Assembly: GCF_004365705.1 (NCBI RefSeq)
Contig: NZ_SOBN01000001.1
Location: forward strand, 5,318,001 to 5,382,000
Origin: Streptomyces sp. 846.5
GTDB lineage: Bacteria > Actinomycetota > Actinomycetes > Streptomycetales > Streptomycetaceae
Direction: 5' to 3'
DNA length: 64,000 bases
Part shown: in pieces, positions 55,730 through 63,752 of the stretch
Layout: each line of letters opens with the position of its first letter
Position numbering within the stretch: position 1 is the stretch's first letter
Notes under the pieces: model-generated
Told to the model about the DNA's origin: nothing
Databases searched by the model: none
The model's input: the letters and a program-made list of their open reading frames with translations, nothing else
Made by a program: the position numbers and the translations under genes

Positions 55730-56688
55730 TGACCGCCGCCGCCGACTGGCGCGCCCTCGGCTGCGCCGTGCGCCTGGTGGTCACCGACCCGAGCCGCCTG
55801 GACGACTGCCGTGAATCCCTGGAGCACTGGCTCGACGAGGTCGACGCCGCCTGCAGCCGCTTCCGCGACGACTCGCACCTGGTGGGCCTGAACACCGCCG
55901 CCGCGTACGCCGACGGGCATCCGGTCCCGGTGATCCCGCTGCTCGGCGAGGCCCTGGCCGCCGCCCTGCGCGCGGCCGAGCTCACCGACGGCGACGTCGA
56001 CCCCACCGTCGGCTCGGCGATGGCGGCCATCGGCTACGACCGTGACTTCCGGCTGATCGAGCGTGAGGGCAGGCCGGTACGGCTGCTGGTGCGGCCGGTG
56101 CCGGGCTGGCGCAAGGTCGTGCTGGACCCCGTCGCCTGCACCGTCGCCATGCCGCCGGGGGTGGAGCTCGACCTCGGCGCCACCGCGAAGGCCTGGGCCG
56201 CGGACCGGGCTGCCACCCGGCTCGCCGCCGACGCCGGCTGCGGCGTCCTGGTCAGCCTGGGCGGTGACACCGCCGTGGCCGGGGAGGCCCCCGAGGACGG
56301 CTGGCGGATACGCGTCCAGGACGCCACCGGACCCGTCGACGCCGTCGCCGAGGGCCCGCACGCCCTGGTCACCATCCGCGACGGCGGCCTGGCCAGCTCG
56401 GGCATCAGCGCCCGGCGCTGGCGGCGCGGCAGCCGTCCGATGCACCATCTGGTCGACCCGCGCACCGGTCTTCCGGCGGCGACGCCCTGGCGCACCGTCA
56501 GCGTGGCGGCCGGCACCTGCCTGGACGCCAACACCGCCAGCACCGCCGCCATGGTGCGCGGCGCGGCGGCCCCGGAGTGGCTGGCCGCGCACCGCCTCCC
56601 GGCCCGGTTGGTCGCGGCCGACGGCACCGTCACCGCGGTCGCCGACTGGCCCGCCGACGCGGAAGCGCACCCGGAGGTGGCGGTATGA
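55729..56688 (+). CDS. apbE: FAD:protein FMN transferase ApbE
   Basis: 319-aa flavin transferase that attaches FMN to a Thr of target redox proteins via a phosphoester bond. Family marks: MAAIGYDRDFR, VELDLGATAKAWAADRA (FAD/metal binding), GVLVSLGGDTAVAG and HHLVDPRTGLPA with VSVAAGTCLDANTASTAAM (Mg-binding Asp/Thr). There is no signal peptide or lipobox, so this copy works in the cytoplasm unless export is unconventional. It is coupled to the Ser/Thr-rich gene before and the membrane protein gene after (ATGA). Its usual substrate, an FMN-binding domain, is not encoded here. Confidence 0.9.
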   Translation: MTAAADWRALGCAVRLVVTDPSRLDDCRESLEHWLDEVDAACSRFRDDSHLVGLNTAAAYADGHPVPVIPLLGEALAAALRAAELTDGDVDPTVGSAMAAIGYDRDFRLIEREGRPVRLLVRPVPGWRKVVLDPVACTVAMPPGVELDLGATAKAWAADRAATRLAADAGCGVLVSLGGDTAVAGEAPEDGWRIRVQDATGPVDAVAEGPHALVTIRDGGLASSGISARRWRRGSRPMHHLVDPRTGLPAATPWRTVSVAAGTCLDANTASTAAMVRGAAAPEWLAAHRLPARLVAADGTVTAVADWPADAEAHPEVAV

Positions 56689-57338
56689 GCTCGTCCTCCC
56701 CTGTGCTCTGGTACGCGGGCCAGGCCACCGGCGTGGTGTCGCTGGTGCTGTTCTCCGCGGTCACCCTGCTGGGGGTGATGGTGCAGCTCAGGAGCCAGCT
56801 GCCGGGCCTGCCCCGGTTCGGCACGGTCACCCTGCACCGCACCCTCTCGATGCTGGCCATGGTCTTCCTGGCGATCCACATCGTGACCGCCGTCGCGGAC
56901 TCCTATGTGAACATCAACCTGGTCGACAGCGTGGTGCCGTTCGTCAGCGACTTCCAGCCGCTCTGGCTCGGTCTGGGCACGGTCGGCTTCGACCTGCTGC
57001 TCGCCGTGATCGTCACCAGCCTGCTGCGGGCCAGGATCGGCCACCGGGCCTGGCGCGCCGTGCACTGGCTGGCGTACGCGTCCTGGCCGGTGGCCGTGGT
57101 GCACGGGCTCACCCTGGGCTCCGGCACCGGCGGCATGGCCTCCGGCGTGGCCCTGTGGCTGACCGTGGCCTGCGTCGTCGCCGTCCTGGCCGCTGTGGCG
57201 GTACGGATCCGGGTCGCGCTGCGGCCCGCCGCACCCAACACCCCGGCCGCGCTGCTGGCCCGGGCCGCCGCGCCCGCCACTGCGCCGCCCGCCACCGCCC
57301 CGCACCACCACTACGCCGGCACCAGCAAGGGAGCCTGA
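56685..57338 (+). CDS. ferric-reductase-like transmembrane protein
   Basis: 217-aa protein with five to six spans. Paired His residues (LHRTLSMLAMVFLAIHIV and WRAVHWLAYASWPVAVVHG) are placed to ligate b-type hemes, as in the ferric-reductase-like/YedZ superfamily. The C-terminal tail is Ala/Pro-rich with a HHH stretch. It should carry electrons across the membrane between a cytosolic flavin/iron-sulfur unit and an outside acceptor. It overlaps apbE by ATGA and is followed after 2 nt by the NuoF-like gene. Confidence 0.82.
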   Translation: MSSSSPVLWYAGQATGVVSLVLFSAVTLLGVMVQLRSQLPGLPRFGTVTLHRTLSMLAMVFLAIHIVTAVADSYVNINLVDSVVPFVSDFQPLWLGLGTVGFDLLLAVIVTSLLRARIGHRAWRAVHWLAYASWPVAVVHGLTLGSGTGGMASGVALWLTVACVVAVLAAVAVRIRVALRPAAPNTPAALLARAAAPATAPPATAPHHHYAGTSKGA

Positions 57339-57340
57339 TC

Positions 57341-58606
57341 ATGGCGACGATCCCCCAGCCCGCCGGGGCCGTGCTGCAGGACGCCCTGCCCCGGCTGCTG
57401 CCGCGGACCCCGCTCGACCTGGCCGCCCACACCGCCCAGTACGGCCCTAGGGCCGGCGGGCAGGGACTGGCCGCGCTGCTCGCCGAGGCCGGGCTGACCG
57501 GACGCGGCGGGGCCGCCTTCCCGGTGCACCGCAAGGTGGAGGCCGTCGCCGCGGCGGCCCGGCGGAGCGGGAGGACCCCCGTCGCCGTCGCCAACGGCTG
57601 CGAGGGCGAACCGGCCAGCCACAAGGACGCGACCCTGCTGCGGCTGGCCCCGCACCTGGTCCTGGACGGGCTGCTGACCGCGGCCGAGGCGATCGGCACC
57701 CGGACCGCGCACCTCGCCGTGGAACAGGGCAGCGGTCTGCTGCCGGGACTGCGCGCGGCGCTGGCCGAGCGCCCCGGCGACACGGTGGTGCTGACCGAGG
57801 TGCCGCGCCGGTTCCTCTCCGGCGAGTCCTCCGCGCTCACCGGCTACCTCTCCGGCGGCAGCGGCCTGCCCCGCTTCCCGCAGCCGCCGACCCGCGAGCG
57901 CGGCGTCGCCGGGGCGCCCACCCTGGTGCAGAACGTGGAGACGCTCGCCCAGCTGGCGCTGATATCCCGTTACGGCCCCGGCTGGTTCCGCACCGCGGGG
58001 ACCGTGGCGGAGCCCGGCTCCATGCTGTGCACCGTCCACACCGCCGGCGGTCCGCCCCGGGTGTTCGAGGCATCCACCGGAACACCGCTGCGGCGGCTGT
58101 TCGGTCCGCTCCCGTACGCGGTCCAGGCGGTGCTGGTCGGCGGCTACCACGGCAGCTGGCTGCCGGCGGCCGCGCTGGACCGGCGACTGGCCGCGGCCGA
58201 CCTCGGCGTACCGCTGGGCGCGGGGGTGCTGGCGGCGCTGCCGGCCAACCGCTGCGGGCTGGTCGAGACGGCGCGGGTGCTGCGCTACCTGGCGCTGGAG
58301 TCGGCCGGACAGTGCGGCCCCTGCCTCAACGGGCTTCCGCGGATCGCCGCCGCCTTCGCCGATCTGGCCTCCCCGGCCAAGGCGGCCTGGGAACCCCGGC
58401 TCCTGGACGACCTGGCCCGCTGGTCCGGCCTGGTCGAGGGCCGCGGCGTGTGCCACCACCCGGACGGGACGGTGCGGCTGGTGCGCAGCGCCCTCACCGT
58501 CTTCGCCGCCGAGGTCTCCGCCCACCAGGCCGGCTACTGCACCGGGAACAGCCCGGCTCCGCTGCTGCCGGTCCCGTCCGACTCCGCACCGGAGGTCCTG
58601 CGATGA
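57341..58606 (+). CDS. NuoF-like NADH-oxidoreductase iron-sulfur/SLBB protein
   Basis: 421-aa homologue of the 51-kDa subunit of complex I. The FMN/NAD-binding N-terminal region has GLTGRGGAAFPVHRK and VANGCEGEPASHKD, a SLBB segment follows (GTPLRRLFG), and the C-terminal 4Fe-4S domain ends the protein. The cluster motif reads ESAGQCGPCLNG, where NuoF has ESCGxCxPC, so the first Cys is Ala. A later Cys (GRGVCHHPDG) can be the fourth ligand, and GYC near the C-terminus is a possible substitute. It probably oxidises NAD(P)H or ferredoxin for the module. AAGGGAG lies before the ATG. Confidence 0.85.
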   Translation: MATIPQPAGAVLQDALPRLLPRTPLDLAAHTAQYGPRAGGQGLAALLAEAGLTGRGGAAFPVHRKVEAVAAAARRSGRTPVAVANGCEGEPASHKDATLLRLAPHLVLDGLLTAAEAIGTRTAHLAVEQGSGLLPGLRAALAERPGDTVVLTEVPRRFLSGESSALTGYLSGGSGLPRFPQPPTRERGVAGAPTLVQNVETLAQLALISRYGPGWFRTAGTVAEPGSMLCTVHTAGGPPRVFEASTGTPLRRLFGPLPYAVQAVLVGGYHGSWLPAAALDRRLAAADLGVPLGAGVLAALPANRCGLVETARVLRYLALESAGQCGPCLNGLPRIAAAFADLASPAKAAWEPRLLDDLARWSGLVEGRGVCHHPDGTVRLVRSALTVFAAEVSAHQAGYCTGNSPAPLLPVPSDSAPEVLR

Positions 58607-58815
58607 GTACCAGCCTGCACCTCGCCGTCGACTGGACCGCCTGCACCGCCCACGGGCTGTGCGCGGAGCTGCTGCCGGAGCGGGTCACCCTGGACGAGTG
58701 GGGCTATCCGCTGGTCGAGGGCGCCCCGGTCCCGGACGAGGCCGTGCGGCGGGCGAGGAAAGCCGCCGCCGACTGCCCGGTACTCGCGCTGAAATTGCTC
58801 CATAAAAAGGCATGA
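58603..58815 (+). CDS. single-cluster ferredoxin
   Basis: 70-aa ferredoxin with three Cys: Cys14 and Cys20 (CTAHGLC) and Cys58 (ADCPVLAL). This is the C-x5-C...C pattern of streptomycete [3Fe-4S] (or convertible [4Fe-4S]) ferredoxins, as used with P450s. It overlaps the NuoF-like gene by ATGA and closes the redox operon, so it is probably the electron donor or acceptor of that protein. A hairpin follows within 2 nt. Confidence 0.88.
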   Translation: MSTSLHLAVDWTACTAHGLCAELLPERVTLDEWGYPLVEGAPVPDEAVRRARKAAADCPVLALKLLHKKA

Positions 58816-58816
58816 A

Positions 58817-58855
58817 AATATCCGGGCGGTCGAATTCCCCGACCGTCCGGATATT
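58817..58855. terminator. bidirectional hairpin between ferredoxin and tRNA-Cys genes
   Basis: A 16-bp stem (58817-58832 with 58840-58855) with one G-U pair and a 7-nt loop is flanked by A-rich sequence on the ferredoxin side. It ends both convergent units. Confidence 0.8.
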
Positions 58856-58875
58856 GACTGCTGCGACACGACAAG

Positions 58876-58947
58876 AGCCCATGACCGGATTCGAACCGGC
58901 GTAAACCGCTTTGCAGGCGGTTCCCTCAACCACTCGGGCACACGGGC
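58876..58947 (-). tRNA. tRNA-Cys (anticodon GCA)
   Basis: Reads on the minus strand from 58947. The acceptor stem pairs GCCCGTG with CATGGGC, the discriminator is U and CCA is not encoded. The anticodon stem ACCGC/GCGGT encloses loop CTGCAAA, giving anticodon GCA. The T arm GCCGG-TTCGAAT-CCGGT is standard, and the D arm has three base pairs. U73 and GCA are the main CysRS identity elements. It is isolated, whereas I recall the main streptomycete tRNA-Cys lying in a Gly-Cys-Val cluster, so this is probably a second tRNA-Cys species. Confidence 0.93.
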
Positions 58948-58984
58948 GTGACAGGGGTGGTACGAAGAGCGAGCAGACAGTGTT

Positions 58985-59068
58985 TCAGCTGACGGCGGGA
59001 CAACAACACGCCGTGCAGCGACAGTGGGCGCGACAGGTGCCGATGCGAACCAGGCTGCTGGTGTTCAT
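58985..59068 (-). CDS. 27-codon cysteine-rich leader ORF upstream of tRNA-Cys
   Basis: Encodes MNTSSLVRIG, then TCRAHCRC, then TACCCPAVS: 27 aa with six Cys, three of them consecutive. Five Cys codons are TGT, which is rare at this GC content. AGGGAGG ends 4 nt before the ATG, one of the strongest Shine-Dalgarno sequences in the window. It is preceded by a TTGACT/TAGAGT promoter, and its stop is 37 nt before the tRNA-Cys. It is too short for ordinary annotation. It may be a regulatory leader peptide sensing charged tRNA-Cys, or a small Cys-rich peptide. Confidence 0.6.
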   Translation of the reverse strand: MNTSSLVRIGTCRAHCRCTACCCPAVS

Positions 59069-59113
59069 CGGTCCTCCCTCAGGTCGCCATTCCCGTACTG
59101 CTCGATGCATTTG

Positions 59114-59144
59114 ACTCTACGGTATTCACCCCCGCATAAGTCAA
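59114..59144 (-). promoter_or_regulatory. promoter of the leader ORF/tRNA-Cys unit
   Basis: Minus strand -35 TTGACT (59139-59144) and -10 TAGAGT (59114-59119) with a 19-nt spacer, slightly long for HrdB. The predicted start near 59107 gives a leader of about 39 nt before the Cys-rich ORF. Confidence 0.6.
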
Positions 59145-59223
59145 CACCCCGCCGGAAAGAAATGCGGACCTAGGGCGGAAGGATGAGTGGCCCTCCGTCG
59201 CACGACAGGGGCCAACCCGGCAG

Positions 59224-60636
59224 ATGACCCTTACACTCGCTTCAGTGACCACCCACACCACCCACCCCGCCGCGACCGATGCCGAGCTCGCCCAGGACAC
59301 CGTGCTGAGCCCCCAGTACCGGGCGCTGACCCTCGGCATCGTGTCCACCGTGCTGCTCGTCGCCTTCGAGGCCACCGCGGTGAACACCGCGATGCCGGTC
59401 GCCGCCCGCGCCCTGCACGGCCTCGGGCTCTACGCCTTCGCCTTCTCCGGCTTCTTCACCGCCAGCCTGCTCGCCATGGTGGTCTCCGGGGAGTGGTGCG
59501 ACAAGCGCGGCCCGCTGGGACCGCTCAGCGCGGGCATCGCCGCCTTCGGCGCCGGCCTGCTGATCGCGGGCACCGCGCAGGGCATGGGGGTCTTCGTCGC
59601 GGGCCGGGCGGTCCAGGGGCTGGGCGGCGGGCTGGTCATCGTGGCGCTCTACGTGGTCGTCGGCCGCGCCTACCCGGAGCGGCTGCGGCCCTCCGTCTTC
59701 GCGGCCTTCTCGTCGGCCTGGGTGCTGCCCTCGATCGTCGGCCCGGTGGTGTCCGGGACGGTCACCCAGCACCTGGGCTGGCGCTGGGTGTTCCTCTCCA
59801 TACCGGTGCTGGTGCTGCTGCCGGTCTCGCTGATGCTCCCTCAGCTCCGCCGACTCCAGACCGAGGACGGCTCCGAACGCAGCTGGGCGCTGGACCGCAG
59901 CCGGCTGCTGTTCGCCCTGGCGATGGCCACCGGCGCCGGACTGCTCCAGTACGCGGGGCAGCTGCTCGACCTCTACGCGCTGATCCCGGCCGTGGCCGGG
60001 CTGCTGCTGCTCGTCCCCGCCGTCCGCCGACTGCTCCCGCGCGGCACCTTCCGGGCCGCGCGCGGCCTGCCGACGGTGATCCTGCTGCGCGGCGTCGCGG
60101 CCGGCACCTTCTTCGCCGCCGAGGCCTTCATCCCGCTGATGCTGGTCACCCAGCGCGGCCTCTCGCCGACCCTGGCCGGGCTCTCACTCACCAGCGGCGG
60201 GCTGAGCTGGGCGCTCGGCTCCTGGATCCAGGGCCGCTCCTGGGCCGACCGGCACCGCGGTCTGCTGATCCGCACCGGCTTCCTGATGTCGGCGGCGGCC
60301 ATCGCCGGGGCGGGCCTCGGCCTGGTCCAGTCGGTCCCGCCGTACGCAGTCGCCATCGCCTGGGCGGTCGGCGGGCTGGGCATGGGGCTGACCATCGCCA
60401 GCGTGGGCGTGCTGATGCTGGGCCTCTCGGACGCCGACGACACCGGCGAGAACTCCGCCTCGCTCCAGGTCAGCGACGCCCTGGGCAACGTCCTGCTGGT
60501 CGGCTTCGCCGGCGTGCTCTTCGCGGTCGTCGGGACCGGGACGAAGGGCGGTTTCGCCGCGATCTTCGCCGTGATGGCGACGATTGCCCTGGTCGGCGCG
60601 GTGGTGAGCGGACGCACGGCGAAACGGCCGCATTGA
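59224..60636 (+). CDS. MFS transporter (multidrug-efflux-like)
   Basis: 470-aa major facilitator with 12-14 spans. Motif A-like GEWCDKRGPLGPLSAG lies after the second span, and ending motif C-like sequence PSIVGPVVSGTVTQHLGWRW is characteristic of drug:H+ antiporters. The first span carries FEATAVNTAMPVAARAL, close to the D1 motif of DHA2-type exporters. The ATG at 59224 has little Shine-Dalgarno, and the in-frame GTG 59245 is an alternative. Substrate unknown. No regulator gene is adjacent; the helicase gene follows 105 nt on. Confidence 0.88.
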   Translation: MTLTLASVTTHTTHPAATDAELAQDTVLSPQYRALTLGIVSTVLLVAFEATAVNTAMPVAARALHGLGLYAFAFSGFFTASLLAMVVSGEWCDKRGPLGPLSAGIAAFGAGLLIAGTAQGMGVFVAGRAVQGLGGGLVIVALYVVVGRAYPERLRPSVFAAFSSAWVLPSIVGPVVSGTVTQHLGWRWVFLSIPVLVLLPVSLMLPQLRRLQTEDGSERSWALDRSRLLFALAMATGAGLLQYAGQLLDLYALIPAVAGLLLLVPAVRRLLPRGTFRAARGLPTVILLRGVAAGTFFAAEAFIPLMLVTQRGLSPTLAGLSLTSGGLSWALGSWIQGRSWADRHRGLLIRTGFLMSAAAIAGAGLGLVQSVPPYAVAIAWAVGGLGMGLTIASVGVLMLGLSDADDTGENSASLQVSDALGNVLLVGFAGVLFAVVGTGTKGGFAAIFAVMATIALVGAVVSGRTAKRPH

Positions 60637-60741
60637 AGACGCGGGGAGGACACATGGCCCCGGTAGGGTAGGCGGGTTGTCCGAAGACCCTCGAAGTGCG
60701 TCCGCCGAAGTGCGTCCCTGCCGCCGACCCTGCCGGAGACC

Positions 60742-62526
60742 GTGAGTACTGCAACCGCCTCCCATCATCTGTCCCCTGCCTTCCCCGGCCGGGCCCCCTG
60801 GGGTACCGCGGGGAAGCTGCGCGCCTGGCAGCAGGCCGCCATGGAGCGCTACGTCGAGACGCAGCCACGGGACTTCCTGGCCGTGGCGACGCCCGGCGCC
60901 GGGAAGACCACCTTCGCGCTGACGCTGGCGTCGTACCTGCTGCACAACCACGTGGTGCAGCAGATCACCGTGGTGGCGCCGACCGAGCATCTGAAGAAGC
61001 AGTGGGCGGAGGCCGCGGCGCGGATAGGGATCCGGCTGGATCCGGCCTACAGCAGCGGCCGGCTGTCGCCCGACTACCAGGGGATCGTCGTCACCTACGC
61101 CGGTGTCGGCGTCAACCCGATGCTGCACCGGAACCGGGTCGAGCAGCGGAAGACCCTGGTGATCCTGGACGAGATCCACCACGCCGGCGACTCCAAGTCC
61201 TGGGGCGAGGCCTGCGCGGAGGCGTTCGAACCGGCGACCCGGCGGCTCGCGCTGACCGGGACGCCGTTCCGCTCCGACACCAATCCCATCCCCTTCGTCA
61301 GCTACGAGGCCGGCAACGACGGGATCCGCAAGAGCGTCGCGGACTACACCTACGGCTACGGCCACGCCCTGGACGACCATGTGGTCCGGCCGGTGATCTT
61401 CCTCTCCTACAGCGGCAACATGCGCTGGCGCACCAAGGCCGGGGACGAGGTCGCCGCGCGGCTGGGCGAGCCGATGACCAAGGACGCCATCGCCCAGGCC
61501 TGGCGGACCGCGCTGGCGCCGCAGGGCGAGTGGATGCCCAATGTGCTGCGGGCGGCCGACCGACGGCTGACCGAGGTGCGCAAGGGGATCCCGGACGCCG
61601 GCGGGCTGGTGATCGCCACCGACCAGAACGTGGCCCGCGCCTACGCCAAGATGATCAGGGAGATCACCGGGGAGAAGGTCACCCTGGTCCTCTCCGACGA
61701 GGCCGAGGCCTCGCAGCGGATCTCCGACTTCTCCGAGGGCACCCAGCGGTGGATGGTCGCAGTGCGGATGGTGTCCGAGGGCGTGGACGTGCCGCGCCTC
61801 GCCGTCGGCGTCTACGCCACCTCGATCTCCACCCCGCTGTTCTTCGCCCAGGCGGTGGGCCGCTTCGTCCGGGCCAGGAAGCGGGGCGAGACGGCCTCGG
61901 TCTTCCTGCCCTCGGTGCCGACGCTGCTGACCTTCGCCAATGAGATGGAGCTGCAGCGCGACCACGTCCTGGACCGGAAGAAGAGCAAGGAGGACGGCCT
62001 CTTCGACGAGGAGGACGCCCTGCTCGCCGAGGCCGAGAAGACCAAGGACGAGGCCGACGGCGGCATGGACGAGCTGCCCTGGGAGGCGCTGGAGTCCGAC
62101 GCGGTCTTCGACCGGGTGCTCTACGACGGCCATGAGTTCGGGATGCAGGCGCACGCCGGGTCGGAGGAGGAAGAGGAGTACCTGGGCATTCCGGGCCTGC
62201 TCGAACCCGACCAGGTGCAGATACTGCTGCAGAAGCGGCAGACCCGGCAGATCCAGCGCAGCAAGGCCAAGCCGGCCGAGGAGGCCGACCTGATCGAACT
62301 GCCGGCCGAGAAGCGCCCGGTGGTCACCCACAAGCAGCTGCAGGAGCTGCGCAAGGAGCTGAACGGGCTGGTCGGCGCCTGGCACCACCGCACCGGCCAG
62401 CCGCACGGCACCATCCACAACGAGCTGCGGCGGGTGTGCGGCGGGCCGCTGACCGCGCAGGCGACGGCGGGTCAGCTGCAGGCGCGGATCAGGAAGATCC
62501 AGGAGTGGGCCACGAAGATCACCTGA
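60742..62526 (+). CDS. DEAD/DEAH-box SF2 helicase
   Basis: 594-aa helicase. Motif I VATPGAGKTTFAL (about 48-60), Ia VVAPTEHLKKQW, II LDEIHHAGDSKSWGE, III LTGTPFRSD, then ATDQNVARAYAKMI, V VRMVSEGVDVPRLAVG and VI QAVGRFVRARKRG. The C-terminal 150 residues are charged and form a helical tail unlike RecG or UvrB. It belongs to the streptomycete helicases of unknown target (DNA or RNA). GTG start with CCGGAGACC just before. Two 12-nt direct repeats (cgaagtgcgtcc, 60692 and 60706) lie in the leader. A possible -10 is TAGGGT at 60665. Confidence 0.88.
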   Translation: MSTATASHHLSPAFPGRAPWGTAGKLRAWQQAAMERYVETQPRDFLAVATPGAGKTTFALTLASYLLHNHVVQQITVVAPTEHLKKQWAEAAARIGIRLDPAYSSGRLSPDYQGIVVTYAGVGVNPMLHRNRVEQRKTLVILDEIHHAGDSKSWGEACAEAFEPATRRLALTGTPFRSDTNPIPFVSYEAGNDGIRKSVADYTYGYGHALDDHVVRPVIFLSYSGNMRWRTKAGDEVAARLGEPMTKDAIAQAWRTALAPQGEWMPNVLRAADRRLTEVRKGIPDAGGLVIATDQNVARAYAKMIREITGEKVTLVLSDEAEASQRISDFSEGTQRWMVAVRMVSEGVDVPRLAVGVYATSISTPLFFAQAVGRFVRARKRGETASVFLPSVPTLLTFANEMELQRDHVLDRKKSKEDGLFDEEDALLAEAEKTKDEADGGMDELPWEALESDAVFDRVLYDGHEFGMQAHAGSEEEEEYLGIPGLLEPDQVQILLQKRQTRQIQRSKAKPAEEADLIELPAEKRPVVTHKQLQELRKELNGLVGAWHHRTGQPHGTIHNELRRVCGGPLTAQATAGQLQARIRKIQEWATKIT

Positions 62527-62548
62527 TGGCTGGTCAGGGGCAGGTCGG

Positions 62549-63475
62549 TCACGCTGCCGCGGGGCCGGTGATGTAGGTGCCCGAGGTGCTGTAGGGCCAG
62601 CCGTTGTCGACGCAGCCCTTCATGCCCTTGAGCTGCTGCATCATCACCGGCGCCGGCTGCCCGGCGCCGGCGCAGGTGACATGGTTGTGGCCCAGCGAGT
62701 GGCCGACCTCGTGGTTGATCGCCAGCGCGTGGTACAGGTCGGCCTGGCCCTTGTAGGCCGGGGTCAGGTCGATCCAGCGGGCCACGTTCTCGGCCACCTG
62801 GTTGCCGCTGTTGCTGCAGTTCACCCCGCCCTTCAGCACCTCGAAGACGGTGGTGATGCCGAAGGTCTGGCAGCGGCGGTTGGTCGTCTCCGGCGAGGCC
62901 AGGTAGATGGTGAAGGCCACCGGACCGGAGTCCACCCGCTGGAACGACCACAGGCCGCCGGCGCTCCAGCCCTGCTTGGTGTTGTCCAGAATGGCGTCCA
63001 CCTCGGAGGCGAACAGCGCCGCGCTGATCCCCAGGCCGTTCTCCACGGCGACCTTGTAGCGCTTGAGCGTGCCTGTGCCGAAGCGCTTGGTGGTGCCGGT
63101 CGCGTAGGTGTAGGTGCCCGGACCCGAAGAGGGCCAGCTGGTCGGGAGCAGGGCCGCGGTGGACGAGGGGGACTGCGCGGCCGAGGGCGAGGACGAGGGG
63201 GAGGCGCTGGGGGAGGCGCTGCTCGCCGCCGCCGAGGCGGCGTCGCTCCCGGGGGCCGGCAGCACCGATGCGGCGGTGGCCTTGTCGTTGCCCGAGCCGT
63301 TCAGCATGTAGCCGCCGACCCCGAGCACCGCCACCAGCGCCAGGGCGGCCAGCGCCTTGGGACCGGAGCTTCGTTTCGGTTTACGACGTCCGCTGCCCCG
63401 GCCGGACGCGCGTCTGCGCCCGCCGCCGCTCTGACCGGCGGAACGGGCTGGCGTGCGGCGGGTGCTCTGGGGCAT
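62549..63475 (-). CDS. DUF3152 putative secreted zinc metalloprotease
   Basis: 308-aa protein. A basic N-terminus of about 40 residues (Arg/Lys/Gly-rich) precedes one membrane span (ALAALALVAVLGVGGYML). A Ser/Ala/Pro linker follows to about 110, then the DUF3152 domain. The zinc motif HEVGHSLGHNH (His255 first) is of the metzincin-like HExxHxxGHxH type, with conserved Cys pairs (RRCQTFG, NCSNSG, VTCAG, KGCVDNG) that probably form disulfides outside. It is convergent with the helicase gene, only 22 nt apart. The target is unknown. Confidence 0.85.
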   Translation of the reverse strand: MPQSTRRTPARSAGQSGGGRRRASGRGSGRRKPKRSSGPKALAALALVAVLGVGGYMLNGSGNDKATAASVLPAPGSDAASAAASSASPSASPSSSPSAAQSPSSTAALLPTSWPSSGPGTYTYATGTTKRFGTGTLKRYKVAVENGLGISAALFASEVDAILDNTKQGWSAGGLWSFQRVDSGPVAFTIYLASPETTNRRCQTFGITTVFEVLKGGVNCSNSGNQVAENVARWIDLTPAYKGQADLYHALAINHEVGHSLGHNHVTCAGAGQPAPVMMQQLKGMKGCVDNGWPYSTSGTYITGPAAA

Positions 63476-63752
63476 GGGGCAGTAACTCTCTGTGTGGAAA
63501 GAGGGCTGACTCGCACCAACGAATACATCTGAGTCACGCGGATGGTTGCATACGTTCCTGGCGACCTTGACAGCAAAGAGGACTCGGTCACGAATCGGTA
63601 AGGCGAGATGTCCGGTTGCCCCGTCTCGCCCCGGTCGGCGCCTCGCTCAGCGATGAATCCTGACCGAATTCTGGACAACCCCTTCCGCTGGGCGGTGCAA
63701 CGTCACTAGCGTCCACCCTCACCATGCATCCGGCGGAAGAGGAGTACAGGCC

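Larger units (their letters stand above)
58816..59223. other. 408-nt region holding the tRNA-Cys unit
   Basis: Contains, on the minus strand, promoter (59114-59144), Cys-rich ORF (58985-59068) and tRNA-Cys (58876-58947), plus a shared hairpin (58817-58855). The stretch 59145-59223 leads into the MFS gene and shows no clear element. Confidence 0.7.
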
